DNA from: a virus
Virus record (IMG/VR): IMGVR_UViG_3300036859_000526
Location: 1-48,606 of that record
Strand: one strand, 5' to 3'
Length of the DNA: 48,606 nt
Positions 7,103 to 13,278 of this stretch are shown here, piece after piece. The notes beneath the pieces were generated by a model that searched no databases, was not told where the DNA came from, and saw nothing but the letters and a program-made list of their open reading frames with translations. Every line of letters starts with the position of its first letter. Position 1 is the first letter of the stretch. Both the position numbers and the translations under genes were made by a program.

Positions 7103-7246
7103 ATGCCACGGAAGAACCCGCACGCGGTCGCCCTCGGCCGCAGAGGCGGCAAGAAGAAGTCGCCTGCGAAAACGGCCGCGGCCCGCCGCAATGCGCGCAA
7201 GCCCCGGCCCCGGACACCCATCGGCCAGAAGAAAGCCCGACCATGA
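7103..7246 (+). CDS. Small highly basic protein
   Basis: 47 residues, begins MPRKNPHAVALGRRGGKKK and continues with alternating Lys/Arg/Ala/Pro to the end. It resembles the short 'GGK.......AAARRNARK' proteins found in many GC-rich bacteria and phages, probably nucleic-acid binding. Translation probably starts on a leaderless message from the promoter at 7065-7093. Its stop overlaps the next ATG as ATGA. Confidence 0.6.
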   Translation: MPRKNPHAVALGRRGGKKKSPAKTAAARRNARKPRPRTPIGQKKARP

Positions 7247-7584
7247 CCCGTCTGATCGCCATCATGCTCCTCAGTAGTCTCTGTGCGGCGTGCGGCGAGA
7301 AAGCCAGTCCGTCGACCCCGACGCCCGTCACCCCCGCGTGTCAAACGAACGCGACCGCGATCCTCCACTTCGAGAACCGCACCACGACGCGGACCCATGA
7401 CCTGTATCTCGACAACGCCAATGTCGCCCTGATCGGGCCGGGCCAGACCAGCCAAGCCTTTACCGTCGCGGCCGCCGTGCAGCACACCGTGCAATGGGTC
7501 TACACGAACACGCGGCTCGTCGCGTGTACCGCCACGCCCGTGCCGGCCATCTGTTCCACGACGACGTATTTTTGTGCGTTCTAG
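7243..7584 (+). CDS. Lipoprotein A
   Basis: 113 residues. A signal peptide MTRLIAIMLLSSLCAACGEK ends in a lipobox (LCAAC), so Cys17 is probably lipidated and the protein anchored in the inner or outer membrane. The mature part starts with a Ser/Thr/Pro linker and then a beta-rich domain (AILHFENRTTTRTHDLYLDN, VQHTVQWVY) with four more Cys that may form disulfides. The next gene has a near-identical signal, so the two probably arose by duplication. In prophages such lipoproteins often block superinfection or change the envelope; that role is inferred from position only. Confidence 0.8.
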   Translation: MTRLIAIMLLSSLCAACGEKASPSTPTPVTPACQTNATAILHFENRTTTRTHDLYLDNANVALIGPGQTSQAFTVAAAVQHTVQWVYTNTRLVACTATPVPAICSTTTYFCAF

Positions 7585-7618
7585 TTCACCCATCGGCCAG
7601 CACAGAAAGCCGCGCCCC

Positions 7619-7804
7619 ATGAAACGTCTAATCGTCCTCGTGCTCCTTGCGAGTCTCTGCGCCGCCTGCGGCGACGTCATGGCCCCCTCGACCAGCCGTC
7701 CCACGCTCACACCCACGGCCACGCCCGTCTCGATCTGCGCGCCGCCGCCGGGATTTGAACTCGCCCCCTTGACGGGGATGCCGCGCGTCCTCCTCTGCCC
7801 GTAA
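7619..7804 (+). CDS. Lipoprotein B (paralogous signal to lipoprotein A)
   Basis: 61 residues. MKRLIVLVLLASLCAACGDV has the same signal and lipobox as the gene before it, including the identical SLCAACG. The mature region is short and Pro/Thr-rich (APSTSRPTLTPTATP) and ends with ICAPPPGFELAPL and one last Cys, allowing one disulfide. Short DNA similarity before both ATGs (cccatcggccag) supports tandem duplication. Start chosen at 7619 because the signal peptide begins there. Confidence 0.75.
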   Translation: MKRLIVLVLLASLCAACGDVMAPSTSRPTLTPTATPVSICAPPPGFELAPLTGMPRVLLCP

Positions 7805-7814
7805 CGCTAAAGGG

Positions 7815-7844
7815 TTGGATTTCGCGCTACAACTTATATAGCGC
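7815..7844 (+). promoter_or_regulatory. AT-rich inverted repeat before the glycan genes
   Basis: GCGCTA-caacttata-TAGCGC at 7824-7844 is a six-base inverted repeat around an AT-rich core in a GC-rich region, beginning 48 bases before the cytidylyltransferase start. TTGGAT (7815-7820) and TATATA (7835-7840) look like promoter boxes but are only 14 bases apart, which is short. It may be an operator, a weak promoter or a small hairpin. Confidence 0.35.
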
Positions 7845-7871
7845 AGGGGGACGCCTTGCTACCCTGCAGGG

Positions 7872-8915
7872 GTGATCCTCTGCTCCGGGGCCTTTGACGG
7901 CCTCCACGCAGGGCATGTGCGGTATCTTGAAGCCGCCAAAGCGCTCTGTGAACCAGATGAGTTGCTCGTCTGTGCCGTCGCCCCGGACGCGTACATTCAG
8001 ACCGTGAAAGGCCGCGCACCCTCCTGGCCGCAAGCGCAGCGCCTGGCCACCGTCAAATGCTTGATGATGGTGGACGGCACGATCCGCCAAGAGAGTCTCA
8101 CCGTCGCACCGGTCATCCGAACGCACCTGCCCCGCCTGCTGGTCAAAGGCCCCGACTGGAAAGATCGCCTTCCCGACGAGGTGCATCGGGCCTGCGCCGA
8201 CGTGGGGACGACGATCGCCTTTGTGGACACACCGGGGACGCACGTGCGCGAGACGATCCGGAGTGATGAGGAGGCGCTCGCGCGATTCGAAGCGCTGGTC
8301 CTTTCCCAACAGCCCGCCGCGACGCCGTGGACGCCCGTCACGGATTATTCGTTCGAGAGCCGAAAGGCGATCGAGGGGATCCATCCCCAGTTGATCAAAG
8401 ACGTGTTCGCCCCGCGCATCGTCATGGACGCGGGCATGGGGCCGGGCCATCTCGTGCATCTGCTCCGCGATCTCGACGTGCGGGCCTTTGGCTTTGACAC
8501 CGGGCGCGGGGATACCTGCTACGGCAACCTCGCCTGTCCCTACCCCGAGACCATGCACCGGAATCCCGAGCAGCCGACGTGGCGGGGGTTCCCGAATCTC
8601 TGGCGCGGGTATGACCTCGTCATCTGCCGGGAAGTCCTGGAGCACTTGACCGTCCGCGACATCTGCCACGCCGTGCGGAATCTCTGCCACCTGAGTCGGC
8701 AGTACGTGTACGTCACGACGCGGTTTGCGGCCGCGCCGACGCATCTGCTCGACGTGGACACGGCCGACGATCTCGATCCGACACACATAAGTCTTCTGAA
8801 TATCACGTTGCTCCGAGCGCTCTTCGTACTGGAGGGCTTCAAGCGGCGCGCCGATCTCGAAGTGAAGATGGACTGGAAACAGGTGGGCCGGTGTCTGGTA
8901 TATGAGCGCGTTTGA
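7872..8915 (+). CDS. Cytidylyltransferase-methyltransferase fusion (RfaE/TagD-like N-domain)
   Basis: 347 residues, GTG start. Residues 1-140 form a nucleotidyltransferase domain: GAFDGLHAGHVRYLE carries the HxGH motif at 12-15, and LLVKGPDWKD matches the conserved V.G.DW region of RfaE2/HldE-C and TagD. Such enzymes activate a sugar-1-phosphate or polyol phosphate with a nucleotide. Residues about 160-347 look like a class I SAM methyltransferase: VMDAGMGPGHLV (184-195, motif I) and DLVICREVLEHL (249-259). The fusion could make and methylate one activated precursor. It starts the glycan set; the following gene overlaps its end by 14 bases. The substrate is not known. Confidence 0.8.
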   Translation: MILCSGAFDGLHAGHVRYLEAAKALCEPDELLVCAVAPDAYIQTVKGRAPSWPQAQRLATVKCLMMVDGTIRQESLTVAPVIRTHLPRLLVKGPDWKDRLPDEVHRACADVGTTIAFVDTPGTHVRETIRSDEEALARFEALVLSQQPAATPWTPVTDYSFESRKAIEGIHPQLIKDVFAPRIVMDAGMGPGHLVHLLRDLDVRAFGFDTGRGDTCYGNLACPYPETMHRNPEQPTWRGFPNLWRGYDLVICREVLEHLTVRDICHAVRNLCHLSRQYVYVTTRFAAAPTHLLDVDTADDLDPTHISLLNITLLRALFVLEGFKRRADLEVKMDWKQVGRCLVYERV

Positions 8916-9105
8916 TCTACATCTACGGACTCGGACGGAACTCAAACTCGTGGTTGAACTGTTGGCGTTCGGGGCAATGCACGGAGACGTCCCCTGTGTC
9001 GGCCCAGACCCCGAACAGCTGCGATTGCGGCGCATTTTGAACCGCGCCCAGCGGGGGCGGCCCATGGTGAGACGCTGGCGGCGGCGCGTCTGCGGGCATG
9101 ATTGA
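8902..9105 (+). CDS. Small hypothetical protein in glycan cassette
   Basis: 67 residues, unrecognised. It has a helical N-terminal half (TRTELKLVVELLAFGAM) and a very basic C-terminal half (RRILNRAQRGRPMVRRWRRR). It overlaps the fusion gene before it and the glycosyltransferase-like gene after it, so it seems part of the same translated unit. Confidence 0.6.
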   Translation: MSAFDLHLRTRTELKLVVELLAFGAMHGDVPCVGPDPEQLRLRRILNRAQRGRPMVRRWRRRVCGHD

Positions 9106-9931
9106 CGCGGTCCTGTCCTATCACCTCAACCCGCTCACGTGCGGCGTGGCGAAGTTCAATCAGCAACTCGCGCGCCGACTCGGCGTGCCGTGCTTGCCGC
9201 TGGACGCTGCGCCGTCGCATCCACTCGTGTCCATCAAGTTCTCCGAGATGGAGTTCCCGCTTGCCCTAGGCGAATGGCACAGAAACACCTTCGATCTACT
9301 CCTCCATGATCGGCAATGTCGACCAGACGCGGGCATCATCAGCCGCGCGCAACGCGTCTTCTACGCCGACGAGATCGGCTGCCCCTCCACGCTGGACGGG
9401 AACCCCAATCGCGGCCTGTTGAACGTGCTCCTCTTCGGCATGGCCCACAAACTCAACGGCCAGACAGTGTATCTCGATCGCGTGCGCGATCTGTTGGACC
9501 AATCCCGCGTCGACTACGCCGTGAGCGTCTCAACCGCGGTGCATGAAGGGACACCCTGGGACGGCGCGTTTACCACGACGGTGGAGACGTTGCGCCACGT
9601 GTTCGGGCCACGACTCCGCGTACTGGGGTATCTGGCCGATGATGCGCTCGCCCGCGAGCTCCAGACGTGCCAGGCCGTCGCGCTCTTCTTCGATCCGGCG
9701 GCGCGGGCGAACAACACCACGATCTGGGCGGCTCTCGAGGCCGGGTGTCCGTTGATCACGAACCTGGACTGCGACTCCCCCGCAGAGTTGATCCATAACG
9801 AGACCATGTTTGACCTCGCGCGGTTGACGGACTGGCCGCACTACCGGTTGCGTGATGACGTGGCGAAGCGCGGTAAGGTCCAGGCGAAGGGCCGGAGTTG
9901 GGATCAGCTCCTCGAGATCCTCCGTGCGTGA
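9098..9931 (+). CDS. Glycosyltransferase-like protein (GT-B C-domain)
   Basis: 277 residues. The N-terminal LSYHLNPLTCGVAKFNQQLARRLG is the start typical of GT4-type enzymes (G.a.f...LA..L), and the C-terminal NNTTIWAALEAGCPLITNLD matches the nucleotide-sugar site region of GT-B proteins (glycine/alanine-rich loop after a small-residue-Thr motif). At 277 residues it is shorter than usual GT4 enzymes (about 350-400), so the Rossmann domains must be reduced. It would transfer a sugar made by the neighbouring genes onto a lipid, polysaccharide or protein. Overlaps the genes on both sides. Confidence 0.6.
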   Translation: MIDAVLSYHLNPLTCGVAKFNQQLARRLGVPCLPLDAAPSHPLVSIKFSEMEFPLALGEWHRNTFDLLLHDRQCRPDAGIISRAQRVFYADEIGCPSTLDGNPNRGLLNVLLFGMAHKLNGQTVYLDRVRDLLDQSRVDYAVSVSTAVHEGTPWDGAFTTTVETLRHVFGPRLRVLGYLADDALARELQTCQAVALFFDPAARANNTTIWAALEAGCPLITNLDCDSPAELIHNETMFDLARLTDWPHYRLRDDVAKRGKVQAKGRSWDQLLEILRA

Positions 9932-10844
9932 GTTGACGATCGCCGGCCGGCGGATCGCTGATGACGCGCCGTGCTACGTGGTAGCGGAGATCGGCGGGAA
10001 CCACGGCGGAGATGTGTCCGTCGCGCGCCAGATGATCCGGGAAGCCGCGCAGTGCGGCGCGTCGGCGGTCAAGTTTCAGAAGCGAGAGAATGAGACGCTC
10101 TATGCCCACGAACTCCTCCAAAACCCGTATCAGAACGAAAACAGCTTTGGCGATACGTACGGCGCGCATCGAGCAGCGCTTGAACTTGCTCCGGGAAGCC
10201 TGCGGGCTCTTGGATCGACGGCTCGCGGCGTTGGAATCGCGTGCTTCGCCACCGCCTTCGACGAACGCTCCGCGGATTCTTGTGCCGAGTTAGGCTTTCC
10301 CGCGATCAAGATCGCGTCGGGCGGCTTGACGGATCTGCCCCTCCTCCGGCACGTGGCCGAGTTCGGCACCCCGGTGTTGCTCAGCACTGGCGGCGGGACG
10401 CTGGCCGACATCAACCGCGCTGTAAACGTGTTAGGCGCCTGTCCCCATGCGATCCTGCACTGCGTGGCAAGTTATCCGTTGCAGCCAGAGGAAGCGAACC
10501 TCCGCGTGATTGGCACCTTGCGCCAGCGCTATCCCTCCACCGTGATCGGGTTCTCGTCGCACTCGCCGGGGATCGCGTTCTCGTTGATTGCCTATGCGTT
10601 CGGAGCGCGCATCATCGAACATCACTTCACGTTGAACCGCGCGAGCAAGGGCACCGATCATGCCTTTAGCCTGGAGCCGAAAGGGCTGAGCACGCTGGTC
10701 GAGGACCTCGAGAAAATCCGCCGCGCGATGGGCGACGGGATCAAGCGCTACTATCCGAGCGAACTGGGGCCCATCAGCAAGATGCGGCGACGCCCCACGG
10801 CCCACGGGATGCAGATTACGGGAGCCCGCGATGCCCTTGATTGA
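9924..10844 (+). CDS. neuB: NeuB/SpsE-family nonulosonate (sialic-acid type) synthase, short form
   Basis: 306 residues from GTG at 9924. NeuB condenses phosphoenolpyruvate with an N-acetyl-mannosamine-type sugar to give a nine-carbon acid. Conserved signatures are complete: YVVAEIGGNHGGD (18-30), GASAVKFQKRE, TAFDERSAD, AIKIASGGLTDLPLLRHVA, VLLSTGG, HCVASYP, GFSSHSPGI, IIEHHFTLNRASKGTDHAFS and GDGIKRYYPSE. The usual family member has about 340-350 residues with a C-terminal SAF (antifreeze-like) domain that caps the partner subunit's active site; here the protein ends near the start of that domain. The cupin gene overlaps its end and NeuA follows, which supports a CMP-nonulosonate pathway. 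The exact sugar (sialic, legionaminic, pseudaminic or another) is unknown. Confidence 0.9.
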   Translation: MRELTIAGRRIADDAPCYVVAEIGGNHGGDVSVARQMIREAAQCGASAVKFQKRENETLYAHELLQNPYQNENSFGDTYGAHRAALELAPGSLRALGSTARGVGIACFATAFDERSADSCAELGFPAIKIASGGLTDLPLLRHVAEFGTPVLLSTGGGTLADINRAVNVLGACPHAILHCVASYPLQPEEANLRVIGTLRQRYPSTVIGFSSHSPGIAFSLIAYAFGARIIEHHFTLNRASKGTDHAFSLEPKGLSTLVEDLEKIRRAMGDGIKRYYPSELGPISKMRRRPTAHGMQITGARDALD

Positions 10845-11223
10845 ACGGTTTGAACCCCGTGAGCTCGGCCCGAAGCCCTGGGGCTCTGAACTCCTCATCG
10901 CGCAGACTGAGACGTACATCGGCAAAGTCCTCGTCATGCACGCCGGCCACCGCGGCGGGTTGCAATACCACCGCGTGAAGGATGAGACGTTCTACCTCGT
11001 GTCGGGGCATGCCGTTGTGACCTCCGACGACGGCGCCGGGTTGGTGATGCGGACGATGCACGAAGGCCAGAGTTATCACATTCCCCCCGGTGCCGTGCAT
11101 CAGGTGGAAGCCGTGACCGAATGTGTGTTTTTCGAAGTGTCGACGCCGGTGTTTGAGGACCGGGTACGGGTCGAGCATTTGTATGGCTTGCCGGAAACGG
11201 GCGGCTTGCCGACGAGCCGCTAG
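10831..11223 (+). CDS. Cupin, mannose-6-phosphate isomerase type II-like
   Basis: 130 residues, a single-cupin protein. KPWGSELLIA and the metal-site region GGLQYHRVKDETFYLVSGHAVV (His, Glu) with IPPGAVHQVEAV (second His) match the C-terminal cupin of type II phosphomannose isomerases and related sugar-processing cupins. It could isomerise or epimerise a sugar phosphate, or bind a sugar without catalysis. Overlaps NeuB by 14 bases and so is probably coupled to it. Similar small cupins are frequent next to NeuB/SpsE and cytidylyltransferase genes. Confidence 0.8.
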   Translation: MPLIERFEPRELGPKPWGSELLIAQTETYIGKVLVMHAGHRGGLQYHRVKDETFYLVSGHAVVTSDDGAGLVMRTMHEGQSYHIPPGAVHQVEAVTECVFFEVSTPVFEDRVRVEHLYGLPETGGLPTSR

Positions 11224-11426
11224 TCCCATGTGTCAGTGTCGAAAATCTTCGAGAAATAGAGGCGCTTGGGTGGTGGCGGAATGGTCTCGTTATATCGGCA
11301 GCGCCACTGGCCGCCCTCGAATCGGCAAGTGACATATGTCGCGCCGTGGTCGTCGACCGTCACGAGCATGTGTGAGCCGTTTGATGCTGGGGTTCCGCAC
11401 ATCTGGCAGATTGCCTTATAAGCCAT
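11220..11426 (-). CDS. Small zinc-ribbon-like protein, opposite strand
   Basis: 68 residues: MAYKAICQMCGTPASNG, then VTCRFEGGQWRCRYNE, giving C-x2-C...C-x8-C, likely one zinc site. It is the only minus-strand gene inside the plus-strand glycan block. It converges on the cupin with a four-base overlap and starts seven bases from NeuA on the opposite strand. There is no obvious SD before the ATG. Coding is supported by the Cys pattern and sensible composition, but it could be chance. Confidence 0.5.
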   Translation of the reverse strand: MAYKAICQMCGTPASNGSHMLVTVDDHGATYVTCRFEGGQWRCRYNETIPPPPKRLYFSKIFDTDTWD

Positions 11427-11432
11427 GACACT

Positions 11433-12176
11433 ATGGTAGCACTCATTCCCGCCCGCGCCGGGAGCCAGCGCGTCACCGGCAAGAATACGAAGCCGTTGGG
11501 CGGAGTGCCGTTGATCGCCTGGACGATTGCGGCGGCGCAGGAGAGCGGCGTCTTCGATCGCGTCTGTATCGCCACGGATGATCCGGCCGTTCGTGCGCTG
11601 ACCCCGTGGGATGGCCGGACGTTCTTTCATGATCGCGCGCCGGTCGCCGATCATCAGGCGGACATTGACTGGATCCGCGAATACCTCTCGGCTCATCCAC
11701 GCCCATATACATTCGCCGTTCTCCGCCCCACGTCGCCCTTCCGCACGGCCGCGACAATTCAGCGCGCGTATAAAGCGTTCACCGTGTGCGATGGGACGCA
11801 CGACTCGCTGCGCGCCGTCGAGCCCGCCAAGCAACATCCCGGCAAAATGTGGGAATGGGCGGGGCGCGGCTATCCCATCACGCCGCTCTTGCGAGGCACG
11901 CGATCGGATGGCGTCCCCTGGCATTCCTGTCCGACACAGACCTTGCCAATCTTCTACGTCCAGAACTCCTCGCTGGAAATGGCGTATACCGCAAACGTCG
12001 AGGCGCACGGCACAATCCACGGGCGGAAGGTGATGCCGTTCTTCACGGAGGGCCTGGAAGGCTTTGCGATCGATTACCCGGAGGACTGGGACCGGGCGGA
12101 GCGGCTCGTCTCGTCGGGCGCGGTGGCAATCCCGCGGGCCTTCAGAAACTTGCGGTCATTGACGGAGAGCGCGTAA
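11433..12176 (+). CDS. neuA: NeuA/PseF/SpsF-type CMP-nonulosonate cytidylyltransferase
   Basis: 247 residues. N-terminal ALIPARAGSQRVTGKNTKPLGG is the CTP-binding signature of acylneuraminate cytidylyltransferases (ARxGSkxxxxKN). Further matches are PLIAWTIAAA, VCIATDDPAVR, FAVLRPTSPFRT (the LRPTSPFR motif near the sugar site) and GLEGFAIDYPEDWDRAE at the end. The enzyme loads the NeuB product with CMP for transfer. The N-terminus is intact and the length is normal for the bacterial family. The minus-strand gene 12074-12304 overlaps its last 103 bases tail to tail. Confidence 0.88.
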   Translation: MVALIPARAGSQRVTGKNTKPLGGVPLIAWTIAAAQESGVFDRVCIATDDPAVRALTPWDGRTFFHDRAPVADHQADIDWIREYLSAHPRPYTFAVLRPTSPFRTAATIQRAYKAFTVCDGTHDSLRAVEPAKQHPGKMWEWAGRGYPITPLLRGTRSDGVPWHSCPTQTLPIFYVQNSSLEMAYTANVEAHGTIHGRKVMPFFTEGLEGFAIDYPEDWDRAERLVSSGAVAIPRAFRNLRSLTESA

Positions 12177-12304
12177 GTCGTCGTGGGGTCGGTCGGGGCC
12201 ACCTCGGTCCATTTCGTGAAGCAGCCACATGCTGAGCACGTGGTGGGCAGCGTCGCGCCCAGAGGCAACGCCCAGCCGCATTTCGTGCAGTAGAACGCCT
12301 CCAT
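12074..12304 (-). CDS. Small zinc-ribbon protein
   Basis: 76 residues: FYCTKCGWALPLGATLPTTCSACG gives two CxxC knuckles of a zinc ribbon. The C-terminal part contains LSVNDRKFLKARGIA, seen in small phage zinc proteins that I cannot name. It overlaps NeuA antisense at its 3' end; if NeuA is full length, both frames are used over 103 bases. Last gene of the 12074-15731 operon. Confidence 0.55.
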   Translation of the reverse strand: MEAFYCTKCGWALPLGATLPTTCSACGCFTKWTEVAPTDPTTTYALSVNDRKFLKARGIATAPDETSRSARSQSSG

Positions 12305-12307
12305 ACG

Positions 12308-12514
12308 TCACCACGCGGGCCGCTGAAACCGGGCGCGGAGTTCCCCCACGGTCATCTTGCGCGCCGCCTGCAGGGTAAACTCGTCGCACGTGTCGATCAG
12401 GAGCTGCAGTTCCGCGTCGTCCGCTTCCCAGATCAACATCGTGGTCCGCTTCTCATTGAGCGTCGCCCGGTCCCAGTTCGTCGCACGCGGCGTGTCTTTG
12501 TCTTCGGGGAACAT
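12308..12514 (-). CDS. Small hypothetical protein
   Basis: 68 residues from an ATG inside a TGATG overlap with the lipoprotein stop. It has an acidic N-terminal half (IWEADDAELQLLIDTCDEF) and a basic C-terminal end (MTVGELRARFQRPAW). Unrecognised. It sits between a lipoprotein and a zinc-ribbon gene at the end of the likely lysis/envelope operon. Confidence 0.6.
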   Translation of the reverse strand: MFPEDKDTPRATNWDRATLNEKRTTMLIWEADDAELQLLIDTCDEFTLQAARKMTVGELRARFQRPAW

Positions 12515-12885
12515 CAGCTCTCCGCTATCGTCCGCGGCACGACCCACTGCGCTTTCTCGAGCACGACCGCTGGCGCGTGCACGTTCCCACTCGGCAACGT
12601 GAACCAGGCGCTATACCCTTGATAGCCTTCCGAGTCGATCTGCAGCATCGCTGTCCCCGTTTCCTGGCCGAGCACGCAGTACAAGATCCCCTCCGAGTTC
12701 AGGCACACAACGGCGGGAAAATCCTCGGTTGTGATCAAGCCCACGGCATGGAGCAACAATTTCCCGGCCCCATAGACGGGCACCATCAGGACGTGCGGAT
12801 CGCTGACCGGCAGCACCGGGACGAGCGTCGGGGCTTTAGCGCAACTCGTCACAAGGACCAACGCCGCGAGGGCTTCACTCCGCAT
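12514..12885 (-). CDS. Lipoprotein of the lysis/envelope operon
   Basis: 123 residues. MRSEALAALVLVTSCAKAP is a short signal with a lipobox (VTSC, Cys15). The mature domain is beta-rich with one Cys pair (VVCLNSEGILYCVL). The preceding genes encode one- and two-span membrane proteins, the kind of neighbourhood expected for holin and spanin genes, so an outer-membrane lysis subunit is one option. It is larger and less proline-rich than usual o-spanins, so the role remains open. The start overlaps the gene before it by 11 bases. Confidence 0.65.
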   Translation of the reverse strand: MRSEALAALVLVTSCAKAPTLVPVLPVSDPHVLMVPVYGAGKLLLHAVGLITTEDFPAVVCLNSEGILYCVLGQETGTAMLQIDSEGYQGYSAWFTLPSGNVHAPAVVLEKAQWVVPRTIAES

Positions 12886-12988
12886 CGGTGCAACACCAGC
12901 GGATGAAACGAAACATCATCGCCATCCCGAGCAGAAGGCCCAGGCACACGCCCCAGGTGAAGACGTAGATCAAGAGCACCCACGTCAC
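12875..12988 (-). CDS. Small membrane protein, single span
   Basis: 37 residues, GTG start overlapping the previous stop as GTGA. TWVLLIYVFTWGVCLGLLLG is a hydrophobic helix, followed by a positively charged FRFIRW end, suggesting the C-terminus stays inside. Size and context fit a pinholin-like or accessory lysis peptide, but nothing proves it. Confidence 0.6.
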   Translation of the reverse strand: MTWVLLIYVFTWGVCLGLLLGMAMMFRFIRWCCTDAE

Positions 12989-13278
12989 AGCGGGCCCCCC
13001 TCGAAGAGGTGCCACAAGAGCAAGCCAATTGAGACGACGCCAAATGCTTTCCACCACGGCCGGCCGCGGGTCATGCGCTGCACCCACTGCGAGATCGTCG
13101 GCCGTCCGGTCCCGATCGCCCAGAGTTCAAAGATCACCAACCCGACCATGACGGCCAAGAGTGCCCAGCCGCCCGCGTTCGAGTCGTGGCGGTCCGGGAT
13201 CGGTTCGATGGGCAGCTCCGTCAGCACGCCGTCCAGCGGCGCCGCGGCGACGCAATCAGGGGGCAATGTCTGGGTCAT
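12985..13278 (-). CDS. Two-span membrane protein, holin candidate
   Basis: 97 residues. The soluble acidic N-terminus of about 35 residues is followed by a hydrophobic helix at about 37-55 (WALLAVMVGLVIFELWAI), a basic loop (RMTRGRPWW) and a second helix at about 78-91 (FGVVSIGLLLWHLF). Class II holins have two spans and this size. It follows the glycoside-hydrolase-like gene and precedes a single-span peptide and a lipoprotein, which together form the best candidate lysis cassette. No endolysin of a familiar family is adjacent. Confidence 0.55.
   Translation of the reverse strand: MTQTLPPDCVAAAPLDGVLTELPIEPIPDRHDSNAGGWALLAVMVGLVIFELWAIGTGRPTISQWVQRMTRGRPWWKAFGVVSIGLLLWHLFEGGPL

Noticed and set aside
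7827-9065. 412-codon open frame on the minus strand
   Set aside because: It lies antisense to the clearly coding cytidylyltransferase-methyltransferase gene; long empty frames are expected at high GC, and its translation is His/Arg/Pro-rich without motifs.
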